A stretch of 64,000 nt of DNA, taken from Actinotalea endophytica (GTDB lineage: Bacteria; Actinomycetota; Actinomycetes; Actinomycetales; Cellulomonadaceae). This document shows positions 44,576 through 55,994 of the stretch, in pieces. The stretch covers positions 27,896-91,895 of the forward strand of contig NZ_JAOVZU010000013.1 in assembly GCF_025717005.1 (NCBI RefSeq). Direction: 5' to 3'. A model generated the notes under the pieces. That model was not told where the DNA came from. It worked only from the letters and a program-made list of their open reading frames with translations, and ran no database searches. The stretch's first letter is position 1; the number at the start of each line of letters is the position of its first letter. Both the position numbers and the translations under genes were made by a program.

Positions 44576-46056
44576 GTCGCCTCCCCCGGCCGCTGGGCGA
44601 TCTGCGGCGTACGACGGGCGATCAGGCGCTCGACCCGCCTGGTCCGCAGCGCCACCAGGCGGTTGAACGCGGCCGCGATCTCGGCGTTGCGGCTGGCCGT
44701 CTCACCGACGACCTCGGCGGGGAGCAGCACGACGACGCAGTCGGTCACGGCCCGGACGGCGACCACGAGGTCGTCCTCGAGGCGCCCGTCGAGCAGGCCG
44801 ACCAGGTCTCCGGTGCCGATGTCGCTCACCACGGCCTCGTCCGACCCGGGCACCAGGAGCACCAGCTGTGCCTGCCCGTCGACCACCACGATCAGGTCCG
44901 GCGCCTCCGCGGCGGGGTCCACCATGAGCTCACCCGCACGGAACCGCACACGGCGCGCGACCTGCGCGAGCCGGTCCAGGTCCGGGTCGGGCAGCTGGGC
45001 CAGCAGCGGGGACAGGCGGACGCCCTCGCGCAGCTGGGCGAGGGTCGGCGCCGCCGCCTCGGCCTCGGCCGCGGGGTCGTGCAGGAAGATGTCCTGCGCG
45101 GGGCTCGGCAACGGCACGTTGTGCCGGTGCGACTGGTACCAGACCAGTGCCCCGAAGTCGCCCTTGACCCGAGGCACGATCGCGTAGTCGTCGACCCACA
45201 TGTGCACGTCGTAGCCCATCAGCGGGTCGTCGATCACCGTGACCAGCACCGCGGGCGGGGGCTCGGCCAGGACACCGGGGACGGACCGCGCGGCGTCGAG
45301 CAGCATCTCCTTGGCCAGTGTGGGTGGGTTGGCGAATGCCACCTGGAGCGAGACCACGACCCGGTGCAGCGGGACCGGCGCGCTGTGGTTGACCAGGCTC
45401 GCGTTCGCGAGCTCGCTGTTCGGCACCACGATCATGTCCCCGTTGCGGTCGCGGATCCGCGAGGTACGCCAGTTGATGTCGACGACCTCGCCCTCCGTGC
45501 CTGCCGCCGAGATCCAGTCGCCGGTCTTGAACGGGCGGTCGCTCAGGAGCAGGAACCCCGACGCGAGACCGCTCAAGGTGTCCTGCAGCGCGAAGGACAC
45601 CACCAGCGAGGTCACGCCGAGCGCCGTGAGCGCGGCCGACAGGTTCACGCCCCAGACCCCGCCCAGGAGCAGCCCGCCGACGCCGATCACCAGCGCGAGC
45701 CTCGGGATCATCAGCACCAGCTGCGGCACCGGGCGCGACCCCGGACCGGACGGGCGGGCGCGCACCCCGCGCCCGACGAGCTGGAGCACCTGCCACGCCG
45801 CGACGGCCAGGGAGAGCAGCAGGCCCGTGCCGACCACCCTGCTGTACCAGGTCGTGGGGTCGACGCCCAGGACCGGACCGAGCAGGGCCCACGCGGCGAA
45901 GAACGGCAGCACCCAGTTGCGCACCGTGAGCACCGGCGCGCGCAGCGGGGAGTCGGCCTGCCGCAGACGCTCCTCGAGCTCGGCCGCGCCGATGATGACC
46001 AGCGGCACGACCACGATGACGGCCACGGTCCACAGCGCCTCTGCCGACACGGTCAT
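44572..46056 (-). CDS. MscS-type channel with C-terminal cyclic-nucleotide-binding-like domain
   Basis: The 494-aa protein has three to four membrane helices (about 8-165), ending in the MscS pore region (VNLSAALTALGVTSLVVSFALQDTLSGLASGFLLLSDRPF in outline). The MscS beta domain follows (FKTGDWISAAGTEGEVVDINWRTSRIRDRNGD, VVPNSELANASLVNHS), then a cNMP-binding-like beta roll at about 350-460 (LSPLLAQLPDPDLDRLAQVARRVRFRAGELMV...IVVVDGQAQLVLL). The phosphate-binding cassette, usually GE(L/I)A...R-A-(T/S), reads GDLVGLLDGRLEDDLVVAVRAV, so ligand binding may be altered. This is the bCNG architecture of ligand-gated rather than tension-gated channels. It overlaps both flanking cyclase-like genes by 4 bp. 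Confidence 0.88.
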   Translation of the reverse strand: MTVSAEALWTVAVIVVVPLVIIGAAELEERLRQADSPLRAPVLTVRNWVLPFFAAWALLGPVLGVDPTTWYSRVVGTGLLLSLAVAAWQVLQLVGRGVRARPSGPGSRPVPQLVLMIPRLALVIGVGGLLLGGVWGVNLSAALTALGVTSLVVSFALQDTLSGLASGFLLLSDRPFKTGDWISAAGTEGEVVDINWRTSRIRDRNGDMIVVPNSELANASLVNHSAPVPLHRVVVSLQVAFANPPTLAKEMLLDAARSVPGVLAEPPPAVLVTVIDDPLMGYDVHMWVDDYAIVPRVKGDFGALVWYQSHRHNVPLPSPAQDIFLHDPAAEAEAAAPTLAQLREGVRLSPLLAQLPDPDLDRLAQVARRVRFRAGELMVDPAAEAPDLIVVVDGQAQLVLLVPGSDEAVVSDIGTGDLVGLLDGRLEDDLVVAVRAVTDCVVVLLPAEVVGETASRNAEIAAAFNRLVALRTRRVERLIARRTPQIAQRPGEAT

Positions 46057-48248
46057 CGCCCCGCCTCCGTCCCGGCCTGCTCAGCCGGCTCGGCGACCCG
46101 CCACAGCCGCTCGTCGCCGGGCTCCTCGCCCGCGCGGTGCCACGCCACGAGGCCGATCTCGTCCGGGAGCCGACCGCGGGTCACGTCGGTGACCACGATC
46201 TGCCCGGAAGGCGCCGACCTGGCGAGCGTGTGGGCCGTGGTCACCGCGGGCCCCCAGACGTCGTACACGACGGCGCTGCCCCCGGAGAGCCCGACCGTGA
46301 CCGTGCCCGTGCTGATCCCGATCGCGGTGTCCAGGGGCACCCCGGCCGTCGCGGCGAGGCCGCGGACCCGGTCCGCGACCTGCTCGGCGAAGGCCAGTGC
46401 CCGCGGGGCGTGGTCGATGTAGGGCCGGTCGTGCCCGCAGACCGCGAAGTAGGAGTCGCCGACGACCTTGATGCGATCCAGGCCGTGCACGGCGGCGATG
46501 CCGTCCAGCTCGGCGTGCAGCTCGTCGAACAGCCGGCGGTCGACACCACCCTCCCGCCCGACCGCGCCGCCCAGCCCGAGCACGACGACCACGGCGACGG
46601 TGGCGCTCGGGACCTCGTCGAGGGAGTCGACGTCGCCGCGCGCGATCCGCTGCGCGGCCGCGGGCGGCAGCATGCGCTGCAGGACCGCGAGCCGTTCGGC
46701 ACGCGCGTCCCGCAGGTCCCGCTCCTGCCGGCGCAACGAGTCCCCCATGGCCCGAAGGCTCCCGGCCAGGCGGTGCAGCTCCACCGGGCTGGAGTCGGGG
46801 ATCGTCACCGGCCCCGGGTCCCCCACGCCGGCGCCGGCCCGCACGCTGCGGCCGAGCCAACCGGCGATCATCCGGACCGGGGCCATGAACCGGGTCGCCC
46901 AGGTCACCGCCGTGAAGGCCAGCGCCACGACGAACACCGCCGCGCCGACCAGCAGGATCTGCCGGAAGGACGCGATGGTGGACCGGGCCGCCTCGGCGTC
47001 GACCTCGGCGACCACGTACCAGGTGACACCGTCCACCGGGACGGCCGCGACGGCGTCGAGACTGCCGGCCCCGGTCATGCTCGTGCTCGTGACGACCCCG
47101 GTCTCGCCGTCGAAGGCGGCGTTCACCGTGCCGTCCGCGGCCGGTTGCGTCAGCGCGGCCGTGCCGGTCGCCTCGATCTCGGTCCGGTCGGCCGCCGTGA
47201 TCGTGCCCGCTGCCGCCGCGGCGTCCAGGAACGCGGAGCGGTCGGCGCGCAGCGACCGCGGCTCGCTGCGCAGCCTGCCGTCCGCGCCGACCAGGTAGAG
47301 GTCACCGCTCGCATCGCTCGGGTCGGCGCCGGCAGCCGAGGCGGCGAGCGAGACGAGCCGGTCGCCGTAGACGCTGCCGTCGTAGGTCACGACGACCACT
47401 CCGACGAGCCGGTCACCGTCACGGACGGGCGCCGCCGCCGCCGCGACCGCCACACCGGGCACGGCGTCGTAGAAGCTCATGTCGACGACGACCCCGCCGT
47501 CGGCGGACAGCGCGGCGTCCGCCGCCCTGGCGACCACCGACCCGCTGAACGGGCCGACGGCCAGGCTCGTGCCCAGGTCCGGGCCCTTGGCCGCCGAGTA
47601 GACGATCCGCTCGCTCGCGGCGTCCACCAGGTAGACGTCGAGCAGGTCCGCCTGGCGCACCGTGTCGCGGTAGGCAGGGTGCACCTCGGCATGGACGGCC
47701 GACCAGGCGCTGCCGTCCCCGGCGTCGGTCACCGAGATCGGGTCCGAGCCCGAGCCCTCGGGCAACGAGTAGCGGGCCTGCAGGACGATCGCCGCCGGGT
47801 CGGTGGCGAGGATGTCGCTCATCGCGGTGTCGGCGTCGATCTGCTGCAGCGGCGCCAGGAAGCGTTCCTGGTACGCCTCGACGAGCAGGTCGCGATCCGC
47901 GCGGACCTCTGTGGCGGGCGTGCTCTCGAGCTCGGCGACGCCCGCCGCGAAGTCCTGGATCGTGGCCGCCGCGTCCTCGGTCCCGGCGAGCTGGCCGGCG
48001 ATCCGCTGGTAGTGGCGCAGCTGCGCGGCGACGTCGAGGTTCCCCGCGCCGCGCAACGACACGAGCGAGTCGTCGACGATCGACTCGCCCAGCGCCTGGC
48101 CGGCCTGGACGCCGACGAGCGTGGCCGCGACCAGCGACACGAACCCGACGCCGAGCATCGTCGCGGCGAGCCGCGACGCTATCGAGACGCCCCGCCCGAC
48201 CGGACGACTCGCATCACCCGACGACGGGTGCCGGGATCTCCGTGCCAC
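46053..48248 (-). CDS. Cache-HAMP receptor with degenerate class III cyclase domain (A)
   Basis: The 731-aa protein is the first gene of the cassette. It has a helix at about 25-47, a Cache-like extracytoplasmic sensor (50-430), a second helix (ILLVGAAVFVVALAFTAVTWA), a HAMP/coiled-coil linker (MRALGDSLRRQERDLRDARAERL type) and a cyclase domain (about 565-715). The second metal site is kept (RIKVVGDSYFAVCG). The first metal Asp, usually in F-x-D-I-x-G, is absent (VAVVVVLGLGGAVG). The usual V-N-x-A-x-R stretch reads YDVWGPAVTTAHTLA, lacking Asn and Arg. It may bind but not cyclise a nucleotide. GTG 48248 is the best start, with a weak ribosome binding site. Confidence 0.78.
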   Translation of the reverse strand: MARRSRHPSSGDASRPVGRGVSIASRLAATMLGVGFVSLVAATLVGVQAGQALGESIVDDSLVSLRGAGNLDVAAQLRHYQRIAGQLAGTEDAAATIQDFAAGVAELESTPATEVRADRDLLVEAYQERFLAPLQQIDADTAMSDILATDPAAIVLQARYSLPEGSGSDPISVTDAGDGSAWSAVHAEVHPAYRDTVRQADLLDVYLVDAASERIVYSAAKGPDLGTSLAVGPFSGSVVARAADAALSADGGVVVDMSFYDAVPGVAVAAAAAPVRDGDRLVGVVVVTYDGSVYGDRLVSLAASAAGADPSDASGDLYLVGADGRLRSEPRSLRADRSAFLDAAAAAGTITAADRTEIEATGTAALTQPAADGTVNAAFDGETGVVTSTSMTGAGSLDAVAAVPVDGVTWYVVAEVDAEAARSTIASFRQILLVGAAVFVVALAFTAVTWATRFMAPVRMIAGWLGRSVRAGAGVGDPGPVTIPDSSPVELHRLAGSLRAMGDSLRRQERDLRDARAERLAVLQRMLPPAAAQRIARGDVDSLDEVPSATVAVVVVLGLGGAVGREGGVDRRLFDELHAELDGIAAVHGLDRIKVVGDSYFAVCGHDRPYIDHAPRALAFAEQVADRVRGLAATAGVPLDTAIGISTGTVTVGLSGGSAVVYDVWGPAVTTAHTLARSAPSGQIVVTDVTRGRLPDEIGLVAWHRAGEEPGDERLWRVAEPAEQAGTEAGR

Positions 48249-48287
48249 ACCTGGTGAGCCTAGATCACCGGCTCGGCCCGCAGGAGG

Positions 48288-51113
<2,826 letters not shown>

Positions 51114-51197
51114 GAGTGCTCCTTCGGCGATCGTGGACGGTGGCGTGGCCCACTCAGGCTAGTCGTCCGGCGGCACGCTCTCGCGTCGAGCCGGAAA

Positions 51198-51217
51198 GTA
51201 TCTTGACGTCAAGATAC
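51198..51217. promoter_or_regulatory. Perfect 20-bp palindrome upstream of acnA
   Basis: GTATCTTGACGTCAAGATAC is a perfect inverted repeat in the 170-bp gap between acnA and the RNA methyltransferase gene, 85 bp before the acnA start. The TCTTGA/TCAAGA half-sites suggest a dimeric TetR- or MarR-type repressor. No such regulator gene is in the window. Confidence 0.7.
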
Positions 51218-51283
51218 ATCACGTCGGGAACGATGCCAGCCGCACGCGCCGGCCCACGCCGATGACATCCGTGCGCGGCACCG

Positions 51284-52513
51284 TCAGCGCGGCTCGAGGA
51301 CCGCGACGGCTTCGACGTGATGGGTCATCGGGAACAGGTCGAAGGCCCGCAGGCCGGTGAGCCGGTAGCCGCCCTCTGCCAGCAGCGCGACGTCCCGGGC
51401 CAGTGCGGCGGGGTCGCACGCCACGTACACCACGCGCGCGGGCCGTCGGTCCGCGACAGCCGCCACGACACCACGCCCCGCACCCACCCGAGGCGGGTCC
51501 AGCACCACCAGGTCGGCACGCGCCGGCAACCCGCCGGCCAACGCCTCGGCGACCGCCGCGCGGTGCAGCACGATGCCCGGCCGGTCGTGCGCGTTGCGGC
51601 GCGCGTCCCGCACGGCGCCCGCGTCCCCCTCGACCGCGTGCACGGTCGACGACTCCCCCGCCAGGTCGGCGAGGACCGACGTGAACAGTCCGGCACCCGA
51701 GTACAGGTCCAGCACGGTGCTGGGTCCCGCACGCAGCAGATCCCGGGTCGCCTCGGCGACCGCCTCGGCGAGCGCGACCGGGGCGGACCGGTGGACCTGC
51801 CAGAACCCCGACCCGGCGACCCGCCACGCGTAGCCACGCCCCGCGACCTCGGCACGCTCGCGCACCGACGTCCGCGCGGTCGGCCGCCGGTCCGGGCCGT
51901 GCGGCCCCCACGGCACGCCGTCCACCAGCAGCAACGGCCGGTCGCCGCCCACCGGGCCCACCGCGGTCAGCCGCGACCCGGCCGGCCAGCGACGTCCGAG
52001 CAGACCCGGCGCATCGATCTCCGGCACGGCCAGCGGCATCGAGTCCAGCGGGACGACCTCGTGCGAGCGGTAGCGGTGCATCCCGGCGCGGCCCTGTGGG
52101 TCGGCCACGAGCTCGATCCGGGTGCGCCAGCCGAGTCCGTCCGTCTCCCCCGGCGCGGCCTCGACGACCACCTCGGGCTCCAGGTGCGCGAGCCTGCGGA
52201 GCTGCTCGGCGACCACGGCCGCCTTCCAGGCTCGCTGTGCGGGCAGCGCGACATGGCCCAGCTCGCCGCCGCCGACGCCGCCGGGGCCGGCCGCCGGCCA
52301 CGGGCTCTCGACCCGGTCCGAGGACGGTTCCAGCACCTCGACCGCGTCCGCACGCCAGTAGCGCGCGCCGGGCTCGGCGTCGGTGAGCCGGACCCGGACG
52401 ACCTCGCCGGGCAACGCGTGCCGCACGAACACCACGCGGCCCTCGTGCCGCGCGACGCAGTGCCCGCCGTGGGCCACCGGGCCGACCTCGACGGTGAGCG
52501 GCTCCGGGCTCAC
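51284..52513 (-). CDS. TRAM-domain class I SAM RNA methyltransferase (TrmA/RlmD family)
   Basis: The 409-aa protein starts at GTG 52513, overlapping the APC gene stop by 4 bp. A short TRAM domain (LTVEVGPVAHGGHCVARHEGRVVFVRHALPGE in outline) precedes the catalytic part: VLDLYSGAGLFTSVLADLA (SAM), VVLDPPRVGAG and VYVACDPAALARDVALL (catalytic Cys), ending with LRAFDLFPMTHHVEAVAVLE. It makes 5-methyluridine in tRNA or rRNA. The four-Cys Fe-S motif of RlmD is not apparent. The Mycobacterium counterpart is Rv2689c, also next to the transporter and trkA genes. Confidence 0.92.
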   Translation of the reverse strand: MSPEPLTVEVGPVAHGGHCVARHEGRVVFVRHALPGEVVRVRLTDAEPGARYWRADAVEVLEPSSDRVESPWPAAGPGGVGGGELGHVALPAQRAWKAAVVAEQLRRLAHLEPEVVVEAAPGETDGLGWRTRIELVADPQGRAGMHRYRSHEVVPLDSMPLAVPEIDAPGLLGRRWPAGSRLTAVGPVGGDRPLLLVDGVPWGPHGPDRRPTARTSVRERAEVAGRGYAWRVAGSGFWQVHRSAPVALAEAVAEATRDLLRAGPSTVLDLYSGAGLFTSVLADLAGESSTVHAVEGDAGAVRDARRNAHDRPGIVLHRAAVAEALAGGLPARADLVVLDPPRVGAGRGVVAAVADRRPARVVYVACDPAALARDVALLAEGGYRLTGLRAFDLFPMTHHVEAVAVLEPR

Positions 52514-54555
52514 GCTTGGGGCGTCTCGTTGCGCAGCACGACCTGGGCGTCCCGCGCGGTCACCGGCTCGGACTTGCTGGTGCGGGCCTCGGCCACCGCG
52601 GAGTCCAACTGCCAGGGCACCGACGCCACCACGACACCCGGGCTGAACAGCAGACGGGTCTTGAGCCGCAACGCGCTCTGGTTGTGCAGGATCTGCTCCC
52701 ACCAGTGCCCCACGACGTACTCCGGGATGTACACGACGACCAGGTCGCGCGGGCTCTCCCGGCGGATCGACTTCACGTAGCCGAGCACCGGACGGGTGAT
52801 CTCCCGGAACGGAGAGTCCAGGACCGTCAGCGTCACCGGGATGTCCAGCTCGTCCCACTGACGACGCAGCTCTGCGACGTCCTCCGGGTCGACCGCGACC
52901 GTGACGGCCTCGAGCCGCGACGGCCGCGTGGCCCGCGCATAGGCGAGCGCGCGCATCGTCGGCTTGTGCAGCCGGGACAGGAGCACGATCGCGTGCACGC
53001 GGCTCGGCAGCGCCTTCGCGGCGTCGGCGTCGTCCAGCGCGGTCTCGTCACGGACCCGGTCGTAGTGCCGGCGGACACCGAGCATCGCGACGTACACGAT
53101 CGCCATCGCCAGGATCGCGATCCAGGCCCCACGGGTGAACTTGGTGACGAGCACGACGATGAGCACCAGGCCGGTCATCACCAGGCCGACGCTGTTGATC
53201 ACCCGGGACCGCTTCATCCGCTTGCGCGCGTCGGGGTCGGGCTCGGTGCGCAGGTGCCGGTTCCAGTGCTTGACCATGCCGAACTGGCTGAACGTGAACG
53301 ACACGAACACGCCCACGATGTAGAGCTGGATCAGGCGCGTGACCTGCGCGTCGAACGCCACGATCAGGATCGCCGCACCGCCGGCCAGCGCCACGATGCC
53401 GTTGGAGTAGGCGAGGCGGTCGCCGCGGGTGTGCAGCTGACGCGGCAGGAAGCCGTCCCGCGCGAGGATCGAGCCGAGCACCGGGAAGCCGTTGAACGCC
53501 GTGTTCGCGGCGAGCACCAGGATCAGGCCGGTCACGATCGAGACCACCACGACGGCCGGCGTGAACCCGGAGAACACCGCGGTCGCGAGCTGGCCGAGCA
53601 CGGGGTGCTGCTCGTAGCTGTCGCCGACCGGCACTCCGTCGAGCAGGAGGTTCGTGGCCGGGAACTCGACGTAGTGGACCTGCGCGGCCCGGGCCAGCAG
53701 CAGGATCGACATCATGAACGTGATCGACAGCGCGCCGAGCATGGCCAGCGTCGTCGCGGCGTTGCGGCTCTTCGGCTTGCGGAACGCGGGGACGCCGTTC
53801 GAGATCGCCTCGACGCCGGTCAGCGCCGCGCTGCCGGACGCGAAGGCCCGCAGGATGAGGAACGCGCCCGCCAGACCCGTCAGACCAGTCTCGACGCCGT
53901 CCTCGAAGAAGCTCTCCTCGGGTTTGATCGTGAACTGCGCCGTCTCGGCGAGCGGCAGCGTGCCGGTGCCGGCCCGGATCGCGCCCACCACGATCGTGGT
54001 CAGCACGGCGATCATGAAGAGATAGGTCGGGATGGCGAAGAGGGTCCCGGACTCCTTGACCCCGCGCAGGTTCATCAGCATCAGGATCGCCACGATGCTG
54101 AGCGCGAAGGTCACCTCGTGCCCGCGCAGCGCCGGGATCGCCACCGACGCGTACTGCGCGCCCGACGAGACCGACACCGCGACCGTCAGCACGTAGTCGA
54201 CCAGCAGGGCGCTCGCCACGGTGAGCCCGGCCTTCGGCCCGAGGTTGGTGGTGACCACCTCGTAGTCGCCGCCGCCCGACGGGTACGCGTGCACGTTCTG
54301 CCGGTAGGAGGTCACCACGACCACGAGCACGGCGACCACCGCGAGACCCACCCACGGCGAGATCGCCGTGGCGCCCAGGCCGGCGATCGCCAGGGTCAGC
54401 AGGATCTCGTCCGGCGCGTAGGCGACCGAGGACAGCGCATCCGAGGCGAACACCGGCAGGGCGATGCGCTTCGGAAGGAGGGTGTGCCCCAGTCGGTCGC
54501 TACGTACCGGGCGGCCGACGATCAGCCGCTTTGCGGCATCGACGATGTCCGACAC
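52510..54555 (-). CDS. APC-superfamily permease, probable potassium transporter (KimA-like)
   Basis: From GTG 54555, 7 bp after TAGCAT, the product is 681 aa; ATG 54564 would add three residues. About twelve helices in residues 35-480 (LPVFASDALSSVAYAPDEILLTL, YPSGGGDYEVVTTNLGPKAGLTVASALLVDYVLT, ALTGVEAISNGVPAF in outline) are followed by a 170-residue cytoplasmic domain (AIVLLSRLHKPTMRALAYARATRP...) as in the KimA K+/H+ symporters. It is divergent from two TrkA genes, and the paired arrangement supports K+ uptake. Substrate not proven; general amino acid transport is the alternative. Confidence 0.8.
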   Translation of the reverse strand: MSDIVDAAKRLIVGRPVRSDRLGHTLLPKRIALPVFASDALSSVAYAPDEILLTLAIAGLGATAISPWVGLAVVAVLVVVVTSYRQNVHAYPSGGGDYEVVTTNLGPKAGLTVASALLVDYVLTVAVSVSSGAQYASVAIPALRGHEVTFALSIVAILMLMNLRGVKESGTLFAIPTYLFMIAVLTTIVVGAIRAGTGTLPLAETAQFTIKPEESFFEDGVETGLTGLAGAFLILRAFASGSAALTGVEAISNGVPAFRKPKSRNAATTLAMLGALSITFMMSILLLARAAQVHYVEFPATNLLLDGVPVGDSYEQHPVLGQLATAVFSGFTPAVVVVSIVTGLILVLAANTAFNGFPVLGSILARDGFLPRQLHTRGDRLAYSNGIVALAGGAAILIVAFDAQVTRLIQLYIVGVFVSFTFSQFGMVKHWNRHLRTEPDPDARKRMKRSRVINSVGLVMTGLVLIVVLVTKFTRGAWIAILAMAIVYVAMLGVRRHYDRVRDETALDDADAAKALPSRVHAIVLLSRLHKPTMRALAYARATRPSRLEAVTVAVDPEDVAELRRQWDELDIPVTLTVLDSPFREITRPVLGYVKSIRRESPRDLVVVYIPEYVVGHWWEQILHNQSALRLKTRLLFSPGVVVASVPWQLDSAVAEARTSKSEPVTARDAQVVLRNETPQA

Positions 54556-54562
54556 ACGCGCC

Positions 54563-54568
54563 ATGCTA
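54563..54568 (-). promoter_or_regulatory. -10 hexamer TAGCAT of the APC gene
   Basis: On the minus strand TAGCAT is followed by 7 bp and GTG 54555. The hexamer contains the alternative ATG, which argues for the GTG start. Confidence 0.45.
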
Positions 54569-54640
54569 GGCCGACACGGGCCGCGGAAGTGAACCGGGCG
54601 CATGGCGCGTCCGGAACTGCCGGGCGGTCCCGGGACGGTA

Positions 54641-54646
54641 TAGCGT
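54641..54646 (+). promoter_or_regulatory. -10 hexamer TAGCGT of the trkA pair
   Basis: TAGCGT is followed by 8 bp and GTG 54655. A TATAG just before it could also serve. Confidence 0.4.
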
Positions 54647-54654
54647 CATCACCC

Positions 54655-55320
54655 GTGCACTTCGTCATCATGGGATGCGGTCGGGTCGGCGCGACCCTGG
54701 CGTCCTCGCTGGAGCATCGTGGCCACTCGGTCGCTGTGATCGACCAGAACCCGGACGCCTTCCGACGGCTCGACCCGGAGTTCTCGGGCAAGCGCGTCAC
54801 CGGCGTGGGCTTCGACCGGCAGACGCTCGTCCAGGCCGGCATCGAGGACGCGTGGGCGTTCGCGGCGGTCTCGGACGGCGACAACTCGAACATCCTGTCC
54901 GCGCGCGTCGCGCGCGAGACCTACGGTGTGGACAACGTGGTGGCGCGGATCTACGACCCGCACCGCGCCGAGATCTACCAGCGTCTCGGGATCCCCACGG
55001 TCGCGACGGTCCGCTGGACCTCCGACCAGGTGCTGCGCAGGCTGCTCCCGATGGGCGCCACCGACGAGTTCCGCGACGCGTCCGGGCAGATCGTGATGGC
55101 CCAGGTGGACCTGCACCCGGCCTGGGCCGGACGGCCGCTCGCACGGCTCGAGGAGGCGACCGGCGCACGGGTCGCCTTCATCACCAGGTACGGGGACGGC
55201 GTGCTCCCCACCTCGACGACGGTGATCCAGGAGAACGACCTCGTGCACCTGCTGCTCCAGGCCACCGACCTGACCAAGGTCGAACGCATCTGCACCAAGA
55301 CCCCACCGGAGGTGGACTGA
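54655..55320 (+). CDS. ceoB: TrkA-family potassium uptake regulatory protein (first)
   Basis: The 221-aa protein has an RCK-N domain with nucleotide-binding FVIMGCGRVGATLASSLEHRGHSVAVIDQNPDAF and VRWTSDQVLRRLLP after it, then an RCK-C/TrkA-C domain (about 135-215). It corresponds in place and type to M. tuberculosis ceoB. It gates K+ uptake in response to nucleotides from the cytoplasmic side. The stop overlaps the next trkA start by 1 bp (TGATG). Confidence 0.9.
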   Translation: MHFVIMGCGRVGATLASSLEHRGHSVAVIDQNPDAFRRLDPEFSGKRVTGVGFDRQTLVQAGIEDAWAFAAVSDGDNSNILSARVARETYGVDNVVARIYDPHRAEIYQRLGIPTVATVRWTSDQVLRRLLPMGATDEFRDASGQIVMAQVDLHPAWAGRPLARLEEATGARVAFITRYGDGVLPTSTTVIQENDLVHLLLQATDLTKVERICTKTPPEVD

Positions 55321-55994
55321 TGCGGGTCGTGATCGCCGGGGCCGGCTCGGTCGGCCGCTCGATCGCCAGCGAGCTCCTGGCGGCCGAGCACGAGGTCACC
55401 CTGATCGACCGCAACCCCGCCGCCATGCGCGTCGCCTCGGTGGCCGACGCCGAGTGGCTGCTCGCCGACGCGTGCGAGCTGTCGGCGCTCAGCCAGGCGC
55501 GCGCCGACCAGTGCGACGTGGTCGTCGCCGCGACCGGTGACGACAAGGTCAACCTCGTGGTGTCCCTGCTCTCGAAGACCGAGTTCGGCGTGCCGCGCAC
55601 GGTCGCCCGGGTGAACAACCCCCGCAACGAGTGGATGTTCGACGAGGCCTGGGGCGTCGACGTCGCGGTCTCCACGCCGCGGATCATGACGGCGATGGTC
55701 GAGGAGGCCGTCGCCGTCGGCGACCTGGTGAAGATCTTCACCTTCCACCAGTCCGGTGCGGACATCCTCGAGGTCACGCTGCCCGAGGACTCGACGATGG
55801 TCGGGCGGCTCGTCGGCGACGTCAGCTGGCCGCGGGACACCGTGCTCGCCGCGCTGGTGCGCGACACCTCGCCGATCGCCCCCAGCCCCGAGGACACCCT
55901 CGAGGCCGGGGACGAGCTGCTCATCGTGGCGGGCGCTGAGGCTGACCTCGACGCTCTGCACGAGCTCCTGGTGACGCCACCAGCAGCCACGTGA
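55320..55994 (+). CDS. ceoC: TrkA-family potassium uptake regulatory protein (second)
   Basis: The 224-aa RCK protein has MRVVIAGAGSVGRSIASELLAAEHEVTLIDRNP as nucleotide-binding motif, VVVAATGDDKVNLVVSLLSKTEFGV, and a C-terminal TrkA-C domain ending DTLEAGDELLIVAGAEADLDAL. Likely forms a heteromer with the upstream TrkA. Its last 74 bp overlap the convergent DUF3159 gene, an unusually long tail-to-tail overlap. Confidence 0.9.
   Translation: MRVVIAGAGSVGRSIASELLAAEHEVTLIDRNPAAMRVASVADAEWLLADACELSALSQARADQCDVVVAATGDDKVNLVVSLLSKTEFGVPRTVARVNNPRNEWMFDEAWGVDVAVSTPRIMTAMVEEAVAVGDLVKIFTFHQSGADILEVTLPEDSTMVGRLVGDVSWPRDTVLAALVRDTSPIAPSPEDTLEAGDELLIVAGAEADLDALHELLVTPPAAT

Noticed and set aside
54565..54654. 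A ydaO-type c-di-AMP riboswitch before the KimA-like transporter
   Set aside because: The divergent gap is only about 90 bp and the transporter mRNA appears leaderless, leaving no room for the riboswitch.
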